A DNA stretch of 64,000 bases, from NCBI RefSeq assembly GCF_014596975.1, contig NZ_JACVXD010000005.1:184893-248892 (forward strand), in the 5' to 3' direction. The stretch is from Aestuariibaculum marinum. GTDB lineage: Bacteria; Bacteroidota; Bacteroidia; Flavobacteriales; Flavobacteriaceae. Position 1 is the stretch's first letter. Each line of letters opens with the position of its first letter. The notes beneath the pieces are model-generated. The model made no database searches. It was not told the DNA's origin and saw only the letters and a program-made list of their open reading frames with translations. Below, one piece after another: positions 1 through 9,160 of the stretch. The position numbers and the translations under genes were made by a program.

Positions 1-649
1 CAATTTTAGCCTTGCGAAGCCTAAAATAATATTCAGGGTCATCAAGGTCTTCGGCAGTGGTGTATTTCGCCTCTTTTAAAAAGTAAACCGAGTCGTTTTG
101 TTTTTTGGTGACTTTGGCAATAACGGTACCTTCACCTTGTTCGGTTTGTGAGTTGTAAATTAAGGCTTTTTTTGTTTTTGTATTAAATATTATGGAATCA
201 GGTTCAACGACGTTACTTCCTTGGGTAAATACCGGTTTTTGGGTGTAACCGTTTATGGTATCTGTGATTCCTTTGGCGTGTACAGTGTTTTTTGTATAAT
301 CAATGACTATGGTTCCGGCTTTAATATTCATGTCACCATAATCAATACTCGCTTCGTTATGTAAATAGAGTTTGTGCTCTGTTTTGTTGAATCTTGTATA
401 ATCGGTAGCATGGTATTTTACCGTATGCTCTAATAATTCTTTTTTAGGTTTAACAGAATCGGTCAGGGTAGTATCCTGCGATTTCTCCGATAGTTCTGGG
501 GCAATAATACTATCTGCATTAATGGTTACGGTTTCGGTGCTTCGTTCAATAGATTTACCCTTTTTTGGGATGTCTTGCGCGAAGCTTAACGTGTTAATAA
601 ACACTGTAAAACTTAATGCAAAAAGTATTTTAAAGTTGTTTGTATGCAA
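1..649 (-). CDS. lptD: LPS assembly protein LptD/OstA-like, N-terminal part (cut by window edge)
   Basis: Reading the minus strand from TTG at 649 gives an open frame of 216 codons that runs off the left edge. It starts with a signal peptide (FKILFALSFTVF..LSFAQ), followed by a linker and a beta-rich OstA/LptA-like domain with the segments LYLHNEASIDYGDMNIKAG and DDPEYYFRLRKAKI. These are what I expect of the periplasmic N-domain of Bacteroidetes LptD, the outer-membrane translocon for LPS; the barrel would lie outside the window. No ATG occurs in this frame upstream of the signal peptide, so TTG is the likely start. The gene diverges from the amidase at 887. The alternative is a stand-alone OstA/LptA protein, which cannot be excluded without the C-terminus. 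Confidence 0.8.
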   Translation of the reverse strand, partial: MHTNNFKILFALSFTVFINTLSFAQDIPKKGKSIERSTETVTINADSIIAPELSEKSQDTTLTDSVKPKKELLEHTVKYHATDYTRFNKTEHKLYLHNEASIDYGDMNIKAGTIVIDYTKNTVHAKGITDTINGYTQKPVFTQGSNVVEPDSIIFNTKTKKALIYNSQTEQGEGTVIAKVTKKQNDSVYFLKEAKYTTAEDLDDPEYYFRLRKAKI

Positions 650-697
650 CGCTTTTAAATGTATTTTTGTAAAAGTATGGCTCGGTTTTTGAAAAGC

Positions 698-705
698 CAA
701 AATTA
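698..705 (-). promoter_or_regulatory. Candidate -7 element for lptD
   Basis: The minus strand reads TAATTTTG, an exact match to the Bacteroidetes -7 consensus TAnnTTTG, about 49 bases upstream of the proposed TTG start. No clear -33 TTTG is visible, so this is a moderate call. Confidence 0.4.
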
Positions 706-886
706 CATATATTTTTCTGTGATTGATTTATAATTTAATTAAATTTTAAAATTAAAAGAACACGCAAATTATTAGTGTAATAAAGGGTGTTTTTTAATCG
801 TTAAATTTTAAAATAGTCTTATTTTTATGTCTCAGCCAGAGTTGCAGCCATAATTGTGCCATATTTTATAATTTTTTTAAGATAAT

Positions 887-2020
887 ATGATTTACCAAAT
901 GAAAACGAACAGCCTATTACTTTTCGTATCTTTTATACTACTATTAACATTTTCTTCTTTCACGACATCTGATACAGGTGCGGATAGAGGTAAATTTGTT
1001 GTGGTATTAGATGCTGGCCACGGGGGGCACGATCCCGGGAATATGGGTAATGGTTACAAGGAGAAGGATATTGCCTTAAAAATTGTTTTGGAAGTCGGGA
1101 AGATGATTGAAAAGAACCCCGATATTAAAGTGGTTTATACCCGAAAAAAGGATGTGTTTGTAGATTTATTTGTTCGTGGACAAATTGCTAATAAAGCCGA
1201 TGCCGATTTATTTGTGTCGGTACATTGTAATGCCCATCATTCTGCGGCGCACGGAACAGAAACCTTTGTGTTAGGAACCCACAGAAATCAAACTAATTTT
1301 GAGGTAGCTAAAAAGGAGAACTCGGTAATTTTCCTTGAGAGTGATTATGAGAAAAACTATAGTGGTTTTGATCCGAATTCACCAGAATCGGTAATGAGTA
1401 TATTATTAAGTCAGGAAGAATATTTAGATCAAAGTATTCAGTTGGCAAGCTTAATTCAGAAGAAATTCACAGATAAATTAAAACGTAAAAACCGTGGAGT
1501 AAAACAGGCAGGATTTATTGTGTTACACCAAACCGTAATGCCAAGCGTATTAATTGAAACGGGGTTTTTAACATATAGAGAAGAGGGAGGATATTTAAAT
1601 TCATCTAAAGGTCAACGTGAAATGTCTAATGCTGTTGCCGACGCTATTTTAGAGTATAAGCATATTATTGATGGTAATGTAGGGGAGTATGCGTTTATAG
1701 AAGAATCAGTATCCAATAATGATGAAGCTCAGCCGCAGGTGGAAGATATTCATAAAGACATTACTTTTAAAATTCAAATTGCAGCAAGTTCTAAAGCATT
1801 AGAAACAAAGCCTTATAACTTTAAAGGGTTAGATGATATTTCAAGAATGAAAGAAGGCAGTTTGTATAAATATTTTTATGCCAGTACTTCAGATTATAAT
1901 CAAATAAAACAAAAGGAAGAAGTTGCGAAGCAGAAAGGTTACAAATCCAGTTTTATTGTTGCTTTCAAGGATGGAAAAAAAATAAGCCTAGCCGAAGCAT
2001 TAAAAACAACTGCTAATTAA
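887..2020 (+). CDS. N-acetylmuramoyl-L-alanine amidase (Amidase_3) with C-terminal SPOR-like region
   Basis: This exported enzyme cleaves the amide bond between MurNAc and the peptide stem of peptidoglycan. A signal peptide spans about residues 6-28. The Amidase_3 domain (about 37-258) shows the zinc ligands H45 (LDAGHGGHDPG), E59 and H113 (SVHCN), and the catalytic E224 (VLIETGFL). The C-terminal 85 residues (ITFKIQIAASSK...) look like a divergent SPOR-type glycan-binding module. ATG at 887 is used here; ATG at 899 (MKTNSLLL) is equally plausible and would give a tidier signal peptide. It lies 50 bases upstream of the MCE gene and diverges from lptD, consistent with an envelope cluster. Confidence 0.9.
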   Translation: MIYQMKTNSLLLFVSFILLLTFSSFTTSDTGADRGKFVVVLDAGHGGHDPGNMGNGYKEKDIALKIVLEVGKMIEKNPDIKVVYTRKKDVFVDLFVRGQIANKADADLFVSVHCNAHHSAAHGTETFVLGTHRNQTNFEVAKKENSVIFLESDYEKNYSGFDPNSPESVMSILLSQEEYLDQSIQLASLIQKKFTDKLKRKNRGVKQAGFIVLHQTVMPSVLIETGFLTYREEGGYLNSSKGQREMSNAVADAILEYKHIIDGNVGEYAFIEESVSNNDEAQPQVEDIHKDITFKIQIAASSKALETKPYNFKGLDDISRMKEGSLYKYFYASTSDYNQIKQKEEVAKQKGYKSSFIVAFKDGKKISLAEALKTTAN

Positions 2021-2043
2021 AAGCATTCTTTTTAAATTTATTT

Positions 2044-2051
2044 TAAATTTG
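2044..2051 (+). promoter_or_regulatory. Candidate -7 element before mlaD
   Basis: TAAATTTG matches TAnnTTTG exactly and sits 20 bases before the TTG start of the MCE gene. A separate promoter here would allow transcription independent of the amidase. No -33 element is evident. Confidence 0.35.
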
Positions 2052-2070
2052 TGCAACTAAATCATATACT

Positions 2071-3003
2071 TTGAAAATATCAAGAGAAGTTAAAACAGGC
2101 GTATTAGTAGTAGCAGGAATTGTTCTTTTTGTTTTTGGATACAACTACTTAAAAGGACAAAATTTACTTGAAGCCGAAGATCTTTATTACACCGATTTCG
2201 ATTACAATGCATTAACAAAATCATCTGTAGTTACTGTTAAAGGTAATGCCGTAGGTAAAGTTCAGGATATCTCATACGATTTTGAAACTGGAAAAACCCA
2301 TGTTGCTTTTACGGTAAATCCGAATTTAAAATTTTCAAAGAATTCTACCATTAGAATGTACGAAACAGGCTTGATGGGCGGTAATGGTTTGGCAATTTTA
2401 GTTAGTGAAGTTGGCGAGCAGGCAAAACCAGGAGATAAATTAAAATCTGAAGTTGAAATGGGACTGGTAACCAGCCTGTCTAAAAACTTTTCAGGGTTAA
2501 GTATGGATTTAAATTCTACTTTAAAATCGGCCGATTCGTTAATTGTCAGTTTAAACAAAGTGGTTAACGACCAGTCTGAAACAGGTTTAAAACATACCGT
2601 AGCACAGTTAAATGAAACCTTAAAGGCGTTTGAGGCAACTTCGCTACACATAAATGGGTATTTAGTTGATAATAAAAAAACTATTGAAACCACTTTAGGT
2701 AACTTCAAAACATCGAGCGAGGATTTATCTATTATGTTAGCCGATTTAAAGGAGGCTGATATGGGAGCTACCATTGCGTCATTAAATAAAACCTTAGAAA
2801 GCTTACAAAGTGTATTGGCCTCGGTGGATGAAGGGGAAGGTACACTTGGTAAATTGCTAAAAGACGAAGGTTTATATAACAATATAGAAGGCGCAACCAA
2901 GGAAATGGAAGAGTTGCTAAGAGATATTAAATTACACCCAAAACGTTATTTCAGAATTTTATCGAAAAAAGAAATTCCGTATACCAACGAAGAAACCAAC
3001 TAA
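2071..3003 (+). CDS. mlaD: MlaD-family (MCE domain) lipid transport protein
   Basis: The start is TTG, directly followed by KISREVKTGVLVVAGI. One N-terminal membrane anchor (about 8-25) is followed by a single MCE domain (about 37-115, with GNAVGKVQDI and GLMGGNGLAIL), then a long helical, coiled-coil-prone region to residue 290. This is the layout of periplasmic substrate-binding subunits of Mla-type lipid transport systems. No MlaE permease or MlaF ATPase is nearby, so its partners must be encoded elsewhere. It sits between an amidase and a membrane Fe-S protein with only 6 bases to the latter, so co-transcription is likely. Confidence 0.85.
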   Translation: MKISREVKTGVLVVAGIVLFVFGYNYLKGQNLLEAEDLYYTDFDYNALTKSSVVTVKGNAVGKVQDISYDFETGKTHVAFTVNPNLKFSKNSTIRMYETGLMGGNGLAILVSEVGEQAKPGDKLKSEVEMGLVTSLSKNFSGLSMDLNSTLKSADSLIVSLNKVVNDQSETGLKHTVAQLNETLKAFEATSLHINGYLVDNKKTIETTLGNFKTSSEDLSIMLADLKEADMGATIASLNKTLESLQSVLASVDEGEGTLGKLLKDEGLYNNIEGATKEMEELLRDIKLHPKRYFRILSKKEIPYTNEETN

Positions 3004-3009
3004 TTACTA

Positions 3010-4317
3010 ATGGAATACTTGCCAAATATACTTTTTGCTATCATATTAGCTGCAGGTATTGGCTATTTTGCTAAGAATGTAAAAAAGCTAATACGTAATA
3101 TTAAATTAGGACGCGATGCCGATGTAAGCGACAATAAATCAGAGCGTTTTAAAAACATGGCCATGATTGCCTTGGGGCAAAGTAAAATGGTGCGTAGGCC
3201 GGTAGCAGGTATTTTACATATTATTGTGTATTTGGGCTTCATTATTATTAATATTGAAGTTTTAGAAATTATTATCGATGGGTTGTTTGGTACGCATCGC
3301 ATATTTTCAGTAATCGGAGCCACTTACGGATTTTTAATTGGCGCTTTTGAAGTTTTAGCATTATTAGTATTTGTATCGGTAATAGTATTCTGGATTCGTA
3401 GAAATATTATTAAACTTAAGCGTTTCTGGAAAGCCGAAATGACTAGTTGGCCTAAGAATGACGGTAACTTCATTTTGTATTTTGAAATGGTGTTAATGAC
3501 CTTGTTTTTAGTGATGAATGCTACCGATGTGCATTTTCAAACCATGAATTTAGGTAATGTTATTAGTCAGTACATGGCACCTTGGTTTAGCGGCCTGTCC
3601 GAAGGCACACTTCACCTTATCGAAAGAGGCGCTTGGTGGTTACACATTGTAGGGATTTTAGTTTTTCTAAACTACTTATACTTTTCAAAACATTTACATA
3701 TCCTGTTGGCATTTCCAAACACCTATTATGGAAAGTTAGCACCCAAAGGGCAATTAAACAATTTAGAATCGGTTACCAACGAGGTGAAAATGATGATGGA
3801 TCCAAATGTCGATCCCTTTGCTGCGCCTCCAGAAGGTGCTGAGACAGCGGTGCCTGAAAAATTCGGCGCTAGCGACGTTCAGGATTTAAGTTGGGTGCAG
3901 TTACTAAATGCTTATACCTGTACCGAGTGTGGACGATGTACAAGTGAGTGTCCGGCGAACTTAACAGGAAAAAAATTATCGCCTCGTAAAATCATGATGG
4001 ATACCCGCGACCGTTTAGAGGAAGTAGGTAGGAATATCGATGCTAATAAGGGCGAGTTTAAAGATGACGGTAAGCAATTATTGGGCGATTATATTTCAAC
4101 TGAAGAGCTTTGGGCATGTACCACATGTAATGCCTGTGTTGAGGCTTGTCCGGTAAGTATTGATCCGTTGTCAATAATTTTAGAAATGCGTCGTTATTTG
4201 GTTATGGAGCAAAGTGCGGCACCAACCGAGTTAAATAATATGATGACCAATATTGAAAACAACGGAGCTCCTTGGCCATATAACCAAATGGACCGTTTAA
4301 ACTGGAAAGACGAATAA
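3010..4317 (+). CDS. Membrane-bound 4Fe-4S dicluster protein (HdrE/HdrD-like N-part)
   Basis: About five membrane segments (near 5-22, 66-90, 100-128, 155-172 and 208-224) with several histidines resemble the NarI/HdrE haem-b type. They are followed by a cytoplasmic ferredoxin-like domain with two CxxCxxCxxxCP clusters, C304/307/310/314 (CTECGRCTSECP) and C370/373/376/380 (CTTCNACVEACP). This is the electron-transfer half of a heterodisulfide-reductase- or GlpC-like complex; the CCG half is encoded separately at 4731-5525. In vivo substrate unknown; quinone-linked reduction or oxidation of a small organic substrate is inference. Confidence 0.85.
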   Translation: MEYLPNILFAIILAAGIGYFAKNVKKLIRNIKLGRDADVSDNKSERFKNMAMIALGQSKMVRRPVAGILHIIVYLGFIIINIEVLEIIIDGLFGTHRIFSVIGATYGFLIGAFEVLALLVFVSVIVFWIRRNIIKLKRFWKAEMTSWPKNDGNFILYFEMVLMTLFLVMNATDVHFQTMNLGNVISQYMAPWFSGLSEGTLHLIERGAWWLHIVGILVFLNYLYFSKHLHILLAFPNTYYGKLAPKGQLNNLESVTNEVKMMMDPNVDPFAAPPEGAETAVPEKFGASDVQDLSWVQLLNAYTCTECGRCTSECPANLTGKKLSPRKIMMDTRDRLEEVGRNIDANKGEFKDDGKQLLGDYISTEELWACTTCNACVEACPVSIDPLSIILEMRRYLVMEQSAAPTELNNMMTNIENNGAPWPYNQMDRLNWKDE

Positions 4318-4325
4318 ATGAACAG

Positions 4326-4700
4326 ATGAAATATTCAACCGCCATATTAACGCTTATTTTTATGTTTTTATTGAAAAGCGTTGCTGGGCAAGTTGGATAT
4401 CAAAAGGATTCTTTACAAATTAAGGTGTATACCGAAGTCGAGTACCAAAATTATTGGGCTCAGGATATTAGAGTGAAAAAGGTATTTTGTGATTATTGCA
4501 CAAAATTTCAAAAAGAACAGATAGGCAACGAGGCGCTTAGGCGAACTTATCTGGTTAGAAATAATAAGAAATTCAGAATGCCCAGCGGTGTTTTTCGGCA
4601 CGCCCTCTACATTAGAATAGCGAAAAAAGATTTTGCAAGGTTACGTGAAGATAACATGATGAAGGATTCTGTTTTAACGATAAACGAACAACGAAACTAA
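4326..4700 (+). CDS. Small exported protein of unknown function
   Basis: This is a 124-residue protein with a clear signal peptide (STAILTLIFMFLLKSVAGQ) and a mature part of about 102 residues rich in charged residues, with a CDYC motif near residue 56. I do not recognise the family. It begins 8 bases after the Fe-S membrane protein and ends 30 bases before the CCG protein, so it probably shares their transcript. The two cysteines could form a disulphide or bind a metal in the periplasm; this is inference. Codon usage looks like its neighbours'. Confidence 0.7.
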   Translation: MKYSTAILTLIFMFLLKSVAGQVGYQKDSLQIKVYTEVEYQNYWAQDIRVKKVFCDYCTKFQKEQIGNEALRRTYLVRNNKKFRMPSGVFRHALYIRIAKKDFARLREDNMMKDSVLTINEQRN

Positions 4701-4730
4701 AGACATGGTCTTTATTAAAAAGAATATCTA

Positions 4731-5525
4731 ATGAGCGAAGTACTTAATGTGCCAACCATGGCAGAATGTATGGCCGAAGGCAGACAACCCGAAATTTTGT
4801 TTTGGGTGGGGTCGGCCGGAAGTTACGACGATAGAGCTAAGAAAATAACCAGAGCATTCGTTAAGATTCTTAATAAGGCTAATGTCGATTTTGCGGTTTT
4901 AGGAACTGAAGAAAGTTCTACGGGTGATGTTGCTAAACGTGCAGGAAATGAGTTTTTGTTCCAAATGCAGGCGGTTACAAATATTGAAATTCTAAACGCT
5001 TACGAGGTAAAGCGTATCGTTACGGCTTGTCCGCATTCTTATAATACTTTAAAAAATGAATACCCACAATTAGGAGGGAATTATGAGGTTTTACATCATA
5101 CACAATTTATAAACGATTTAATTACTTCTGGACGTTTAAAAGTAGAGTCAGATAATGCGTTTAAAGGAAAACGCATTACGTTTCACGATCCGTGTTATTT
5201 AGGTCGCGCTAATGATGTGTATGAAGCACCAAGAGCTTTATTAGAAACTTTAGGTGTTGAGTTGGTTGAAATGAAACGCCACCGCAAAACAGCATTGTGC
5301 TGTGGTGCAGGCGGAGCCCAAATGTTTAAAGAACCAGAAAAAGGAGATAAAGACATTAATATTTTAAGAACCGAGGATGCTCTTAAAACCAACCCAAATA
5401 TTATAGCTACCGGTTGTCCGTATTGTAATACCATGATGACCGATGGCGTAAAAGTCAAAGAAAAAGAAGCCGATATATCGGTATTAGACGTGGCAGAATT
5501 AATTGCCAATGCACAAGGAGAATAA
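4731..5525 (+). CDS. CCG-domain (Fe-S)-binding protein, HdrB/HdrD-like C-part
   Basis: This 264-residue soluble protein carries one complete cysteine-rich CCG motif: C155 (FHDPCYLGR), C190-C191 (LCCGAGG) and C229xxC232 (TGCPYC). In HdrB/HdrD that pattern binds a noncubane 4Fe-4S site that handles disulphides or other two-electron substrates. The N-terminal half is degenerate: it keeps C100 (TACPHSY), but the usual early cysteine position reads GSAGSYDD. With the membrane dicluster protein at 3010 it forms a split version of what is one polypeptide in GlpC/HdrD-type enzymes. Confidence 0.85.
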   Translation: MSEVLNVPTMAECMAEGRQPEILFWVGSAGSYDDRAKKITRAFVKILNKANVDFAVLGTEESSTGDVAKRAGNEFLFQMQAVTNIEILNAYEVKRIVTACPHSYNTLKNEYPQLGGNYEVLHHTQFINDLITSGRLKVESDNAFKGKRITFHDPCYLGRANDVYEAPRALLETLGVELVEMKRHRKTALCCGAGGAQMFKEPEKGDKDINILRTEDALKTNPNIIATGCPYCNTMMTDGVKVKEKEADISVLDVAELIANAQGE

Positions 5526-5568
5526 AATGTAAGCTGAGCGCAGGCTAAGCGTCTTAAAAACAAAAAAA

Positions 5569-6054
5569 ATGCTAGTAGATTTTAATACATTACCAGAAGA
5601 ATCTCGAGTTTGGATATACCAGGCTAACCGCTCATTTACTGAAGCGGAAATCGGAGAAATAGAAGAAAAATTAAACGTATTCTTAGAGAACTGGACGGCT
5701 CATGGTAGCGATTTAAATGCCGGATACCTGATAAAATATAAACGTTTTATTGTTATAGGGTTAAATCAGAATTTGAATAAAGCCACAGGGTGCTCTATCG
5801 ATGCATCGGTACGTTTTATTCAGGAACTGGAACAAGACTATAAGGTCGATTTGATGGATAAGATGAATGTGTCTTATAAGCAAGGAGAATATATTGCTTA
5901 TAAATCACTTACCGATTTTAAACAGATGGCCAAAGACAAAGCGGTTTCTAAAAACACGATTGTTTTCAATAATCTGGTAGCTAATATTGCTGACTTTAAT
6001 GAAAACTGGGAAGTGCCTGCAAGCGAGAGCTGGCACAGCCGTTTTTTAAAATAG
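5569..6054 (+). CDS. Conserved Bacteroidetes protein, often mislabelled 'ABC transporter ATPase'
   Basis: A 161-residue cytoplasmic protein (LVDFNTLPEESRVWIYQANR at the N-terminus, SESWHSRFLK at the C-terminus). From memory, Flavobacteriaceae orthologues carry the label 'ABC transporter ATPase', but the sequence has no Walker A (GxxxxGK[ST]), no LSGGQ signature and is far too short for an ABC domain. The function should be treated as unknown. It follows the CCG protein by 43 bases and is the last gene before the GH3 fusion, probably the tail of the Fe-S operon. Confidence 0.8.
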   Translation: MLVDFNTLPEESRVWIYQANRSFTEAEIGEIEEKLNVFLENWTAHGSDLNAGYLIKYKRFIVIGLNQNLNKATGCSIDASVRFIQELEQDYKVDLMDKMNVSYKQGEYIAYKSLTDFKQMAKDKAVSKNTIVFNNLVANIADFNENWEVPASESWHSRFLK

Positions 6055-6219
6055 ATACCTAGGGTTTTATGAATTAACAGTTTTTTTTAATATTACGAGA
6101 AAATTTGAATAGGATAAATCTATCTTAAAATACTTCTATTTTACTACTAAAAGTGTTATTTTGGCATGATTATTACGGCATATTTATGCAAGTAATAACA
6201 TCATAATTAATCCATTTTT

Positions 6220-9138
6220 ATGCGTCAAATCTTTTCTATACTTACTACCCTCTTTATTACCGCAATTCTTTTTGCTCAGGATTCTGCAAATCCATTATTA
6301 ACGCCGGATGGTCATGCCCAACAACGTTGGGTAGACAGTATATACAATTCTATGTCCTTAAAGGAAAAAATAGGGCAGTTGTATATGGTTCAGGTGATGT
6401 CTAATCAGGATCAGGCAACCAAAAATAAAATAGTAGATCTTATAAAGGAATACCAGATAGGTGGGGTTATTTATTCTTTGGGAGGGCCAGTTCGTCAAGC
6501 AAAATTAGATAATGAACTGCAGGCCTTATCCAAAGTACCTTTGTTAGTGGGTATGGATGCTGAATGGGGTTTAAGCATGCGCCTCGATTCTACCTATGCG
6601 TTTCCCTGGAATATGACGCTTGGTGCAATAAAAGACAATAATCTAGTAGAACAAGCCGGAAGGCAAATTGGTGAGCATTGTAAACGCTTAGGGGTACATT
6701 TTAATTTCGCTCCGGTGGTAGATATTAATACCAATCCTAAAAATCCAATTATAGGAAACCGTTCGTTTGGTGAAGACCGCGATAATGTTACCGAAAAGGC
6801 CTCCGCCTTTATGAAAGGGATGCAAAGTGCCGGTGTTTTAGCAAATGCCAAGCATTTTCCAGGGCATGGAGATACTGATCAGGATTCTCATAAAACACTT
6901 CCAACAGTTAGCTTTGATGAAAAGCGTATCGACTCTATTGAGTTATACCCTTATAAAAAATTAATTAAAGAAGGGCTTTCCAGTGTGATGGTAGCCCACT
7001 TAAATGTACCCAGTTTAGAACCTCGTGAAGGCTATCCGTCATCGCTATCAGAACATATTGTAACCGATATCTTAAAAGAAAAACTTCAGTTTGAAGGGTT
7101 AACGTTTACCGATGCCTTGACCATGAAAGGTGCCGCAAACTTTAGTGAGACCGGCGATATTGATTTAGCGGCTTTTAAAGCAGGGAACGATGTGATGTTG
7201 ATGTCTGAAGATGTAGGTGTTGGTGTCTCTAAAATTGCGGACGCATATTATGCTGGAGAGATTTCAGAAGAGCGCTTGGCATATTCGGTAAAGAAAGTGC
7301 TTATGGCAAAATATAAAGTGGGATTAAATAAATACAAACCTATTGTTTTAAAGCATTTAATTGAAGATTTAAACCGACTTAAAGATGATCTCATATACGA
7401 GGAGCTTTTAGAAAATGCGATTACTATTGTACAAAATGAAAGAGAATTGTTGCCTATTCAACAATTGGAAACTAGAACCATCGCATACGTTGGTTTGGGA
7501 GATGATGAGGGTAAGCCATTTTTTAACGAATTAAAAAAGTATACCAAAGTCCACCAAATTGAAGCGCCTACATTAGATGGGTTAACAGCTAAATTGCAGG
7601 ATTATAATACGGTTATTATAGGGTTTCATCGATCGAATGCAAACCCATGGAAAGGGTATGAATTTACAGAAGATGAATTACAATGGATAGACAATATATC
7701 GAAATCGCACACTGTGATTTTAGATGCTTTTGTGAAACCTTATGCCTTAACGAGTTTAAAATCGATAACTAATATTGAAAGCATCATTGTAAGTTACCAA
7801 AATAGCGAAATTGCACAGCAAAAGTCAGCGCAGTTAATTTTTGGTGCTATAGATGCGGTAGGTGTTTTACCGGTCTCTATTGGTCAAACTTTCCCTGTGG
7901 GACATGGTATTCACAGGCACGCCATTAAGCGTTTAGGATATACTATTCCGGAGCGTGTTGGTGTCGATTCAGAGAAATTGAATAAAATTGATTCGTTAGT
8001 CAATAAGGCGATTAAAGGAAAAATGACCCCAGGAATTCAGCTGTTAGTGGCAAGACGAGGAAAAGTTATCTATAATAAGAATTTTGGAAAGCATACTTAC
8101 GAGGGAAAAGAGAAAGTAGCTTGGGACGATATTTATGATGTGGCTTCACTCACAAAAATATTAGCAACATTACCATTGGTCATGGAAATGGAGCAAGAGG
8201 GGATCATTTCATTAGATTCTAAATTGGGTGAATTAATGCCGGAATATAAAGGTTCAAATAAAGAAGATGTAACCATAAAGCAAATGTTATCGCATTACGC
8301 ACGATTACGTCCTTGGGAACCGTTTTACTATCATACCTTAGACTCAGAAAGTGGACGCCCAAGCGATACATATTACAGAAAAGTACGCAGTAAGGAATTT
8401 GATGTAGAAGTGGCTAAAAATATGTATTTACGTTCCGATTATCCAGATTCTATTCAAAGGATAATCAGGGAATCAGAACTGCTTCCGAAGTTAAAATATC
8501 GCTACAGTGACTTTCCATATTACATTTTAAAGAAATTTATTGAAACCTATTACGACAGAACTTTAGAGCAGTTAGTACAAAGTCATTTTTATGAGCCTTT
8601 AGGAGCAAATTATACATTGTATAACCCATATCATAAAATTAGTAATAAAAAAATTGTGCCTACCGAGGTCGATAATTATTACCGATATAGAGAAGTACAT
8701 GGGTATGTTCACGATATGGGGGCCGCCATGCAAAATGGTATTGGTGGTCATGCAGGCATTTTTAGTAATGCTAACGATGTGGCTAAAATTATGCAGATGT
8801 ATTTACAAAAGGGATATTATGGCGGAAAGCAGTTTTTAATGTCAGAAACAGTCGATCGTTTTAATACCAGTTATTATAGTTCTAAAGACAATAGACGGGG
8901 CGTAGGGTTCGATAAACCGCAGTTGAGTGGCGACGGACCAACCTGTGGTTGCGTGTCTTTTTCAAGTTTCGGGCATTCTGGGTTTACCGGAACTTATGCT
9001 TGGGCAGACCCGGAAAAAGAAATAGTTTACGTATTTTTGGCAAATAGAACTTACCCGAATGCAGATCATAATCTGCTGTTAAAAGAAAATATTAGAACCG
9101 ATATTCAAAGCTTAATATATCAAGCCATTATCGATTAA
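6220..9138 (+). CDS. Fusion of NagZ-like GH3 beta-N-acetylhexosaminidase and AmpC/PBP4-like serine hydrolase
   Basis: A 972-residue exported protein with a signal peptide ending at LFAQ (about residue 20). Residues 35-375 are a GH3 N-domain with the NagZ signature KHFPGHGDTDQDSH (about 210-224), including the Asp-Ser-His acid/base segment, and nucleophile D298 (FTDALTMKGA). Residues 380-570 resemble a GH3 C-domain. Residues 590-970 are a class C beta-lactamase/esterase fold with S643xxK646 (SLTK), Y762-S-D and H919SGFTG. The NagZ half would remove GlcNAc from muropeptides; the second half could be a peptidase, esterase or transferase. The class C YxN motif is YSD here, so beta-lactam hydrolysis is doubtful. 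bshA follows after 22 bases. Confidence 0.85.
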   Translation: MRQIFSILTTLFITAILFAQDSANPLLTPDGHAQQRWVDSIYNSMSLKEKIGQLYMVQVMSNQDQATKNKIVDLIKEYQIGGVIYSLGGPVRQAKLDNELQALSKVPLLVGMDAEWGLSMRLDSTYAFPWNMTLGAIKDNNLVEQAGRQIGEHCKRLGVHFNFAPVVDINTNPKNPIIGNRSFGEDRDNVTEKASAFMKGMQSAGVLANAKHFPGHGDTDQDSHKTLPTVSFDEKRIDSIELYPYKKLIKEGLSSVMVAHLNVPSLEPREGYPSSLSEHIVTDILKEKLQFEGLTFTDALTMKGAANFSETGDIDLAAFKAGNDVMLMSEDVGVGVSKIADAYYAGEISEERLAYSVKKVLMAKYKVGLNKYKPIVLKHLIEDLNRLKDDLIYEELLENAITIVQNERELLPIQQLETRTIAYVGLGDDEGKPFFNELKKYTKVHQIEAPTLDGLTAKLQDYNTVIIGFHRSNANPWKGYEFTEDELQWIDNISKSHTVILDAFVKPYALTSLKSITNIESIIVSYQNSEIAQQKSAQLIFGAIDAVGVLPVSIGQTFPVGHGIHRHAIKRLGYTIPERVGVDSEKLNKIDSLVNKAIKGKMTPGIQLLVARRGKVIYNKNFGKHTYEGKEKVAWDDIYDVASLTKILATLPLVMEMEQEGIISLDSKLGELMPEYKGSNKEDVTIKQMLSHYARLRPWEPFYYHTLDSESGRPSDTYYRKVRSKEFDVEVAKNMYLRSDYPDSIQRIIRESELLPKLKYRYSDFPYYILKKFIETYYDRTLEQLVQSHFYEPLGANYTLYNPYHKISNKKIVPTEVDNYYRYREVHGYVHDMGAAMQNGIGGHAGIFSNANDVAKIMQMYLQKGYYGGKQFLMSETVDRFNTSYYSSKDNRRGVGFDKPQLSGDGPTCGCVSFSSFGHSGFTGTYAWADPEKEIVYVFLANRTYPNADHNLLLKENIRTDIQSLIYQAIID

Positions 9139-9160
9139 AGAAAGTAGTTATAAAAAGAAA

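Noticed and set aside
6220..9138. Beta-lactam resistance gene
   Set aside because: The class C fold is present but YxN reads YSD, and the fusion to NagZ points to cell-wall turnover; resistance cannot be claimed.
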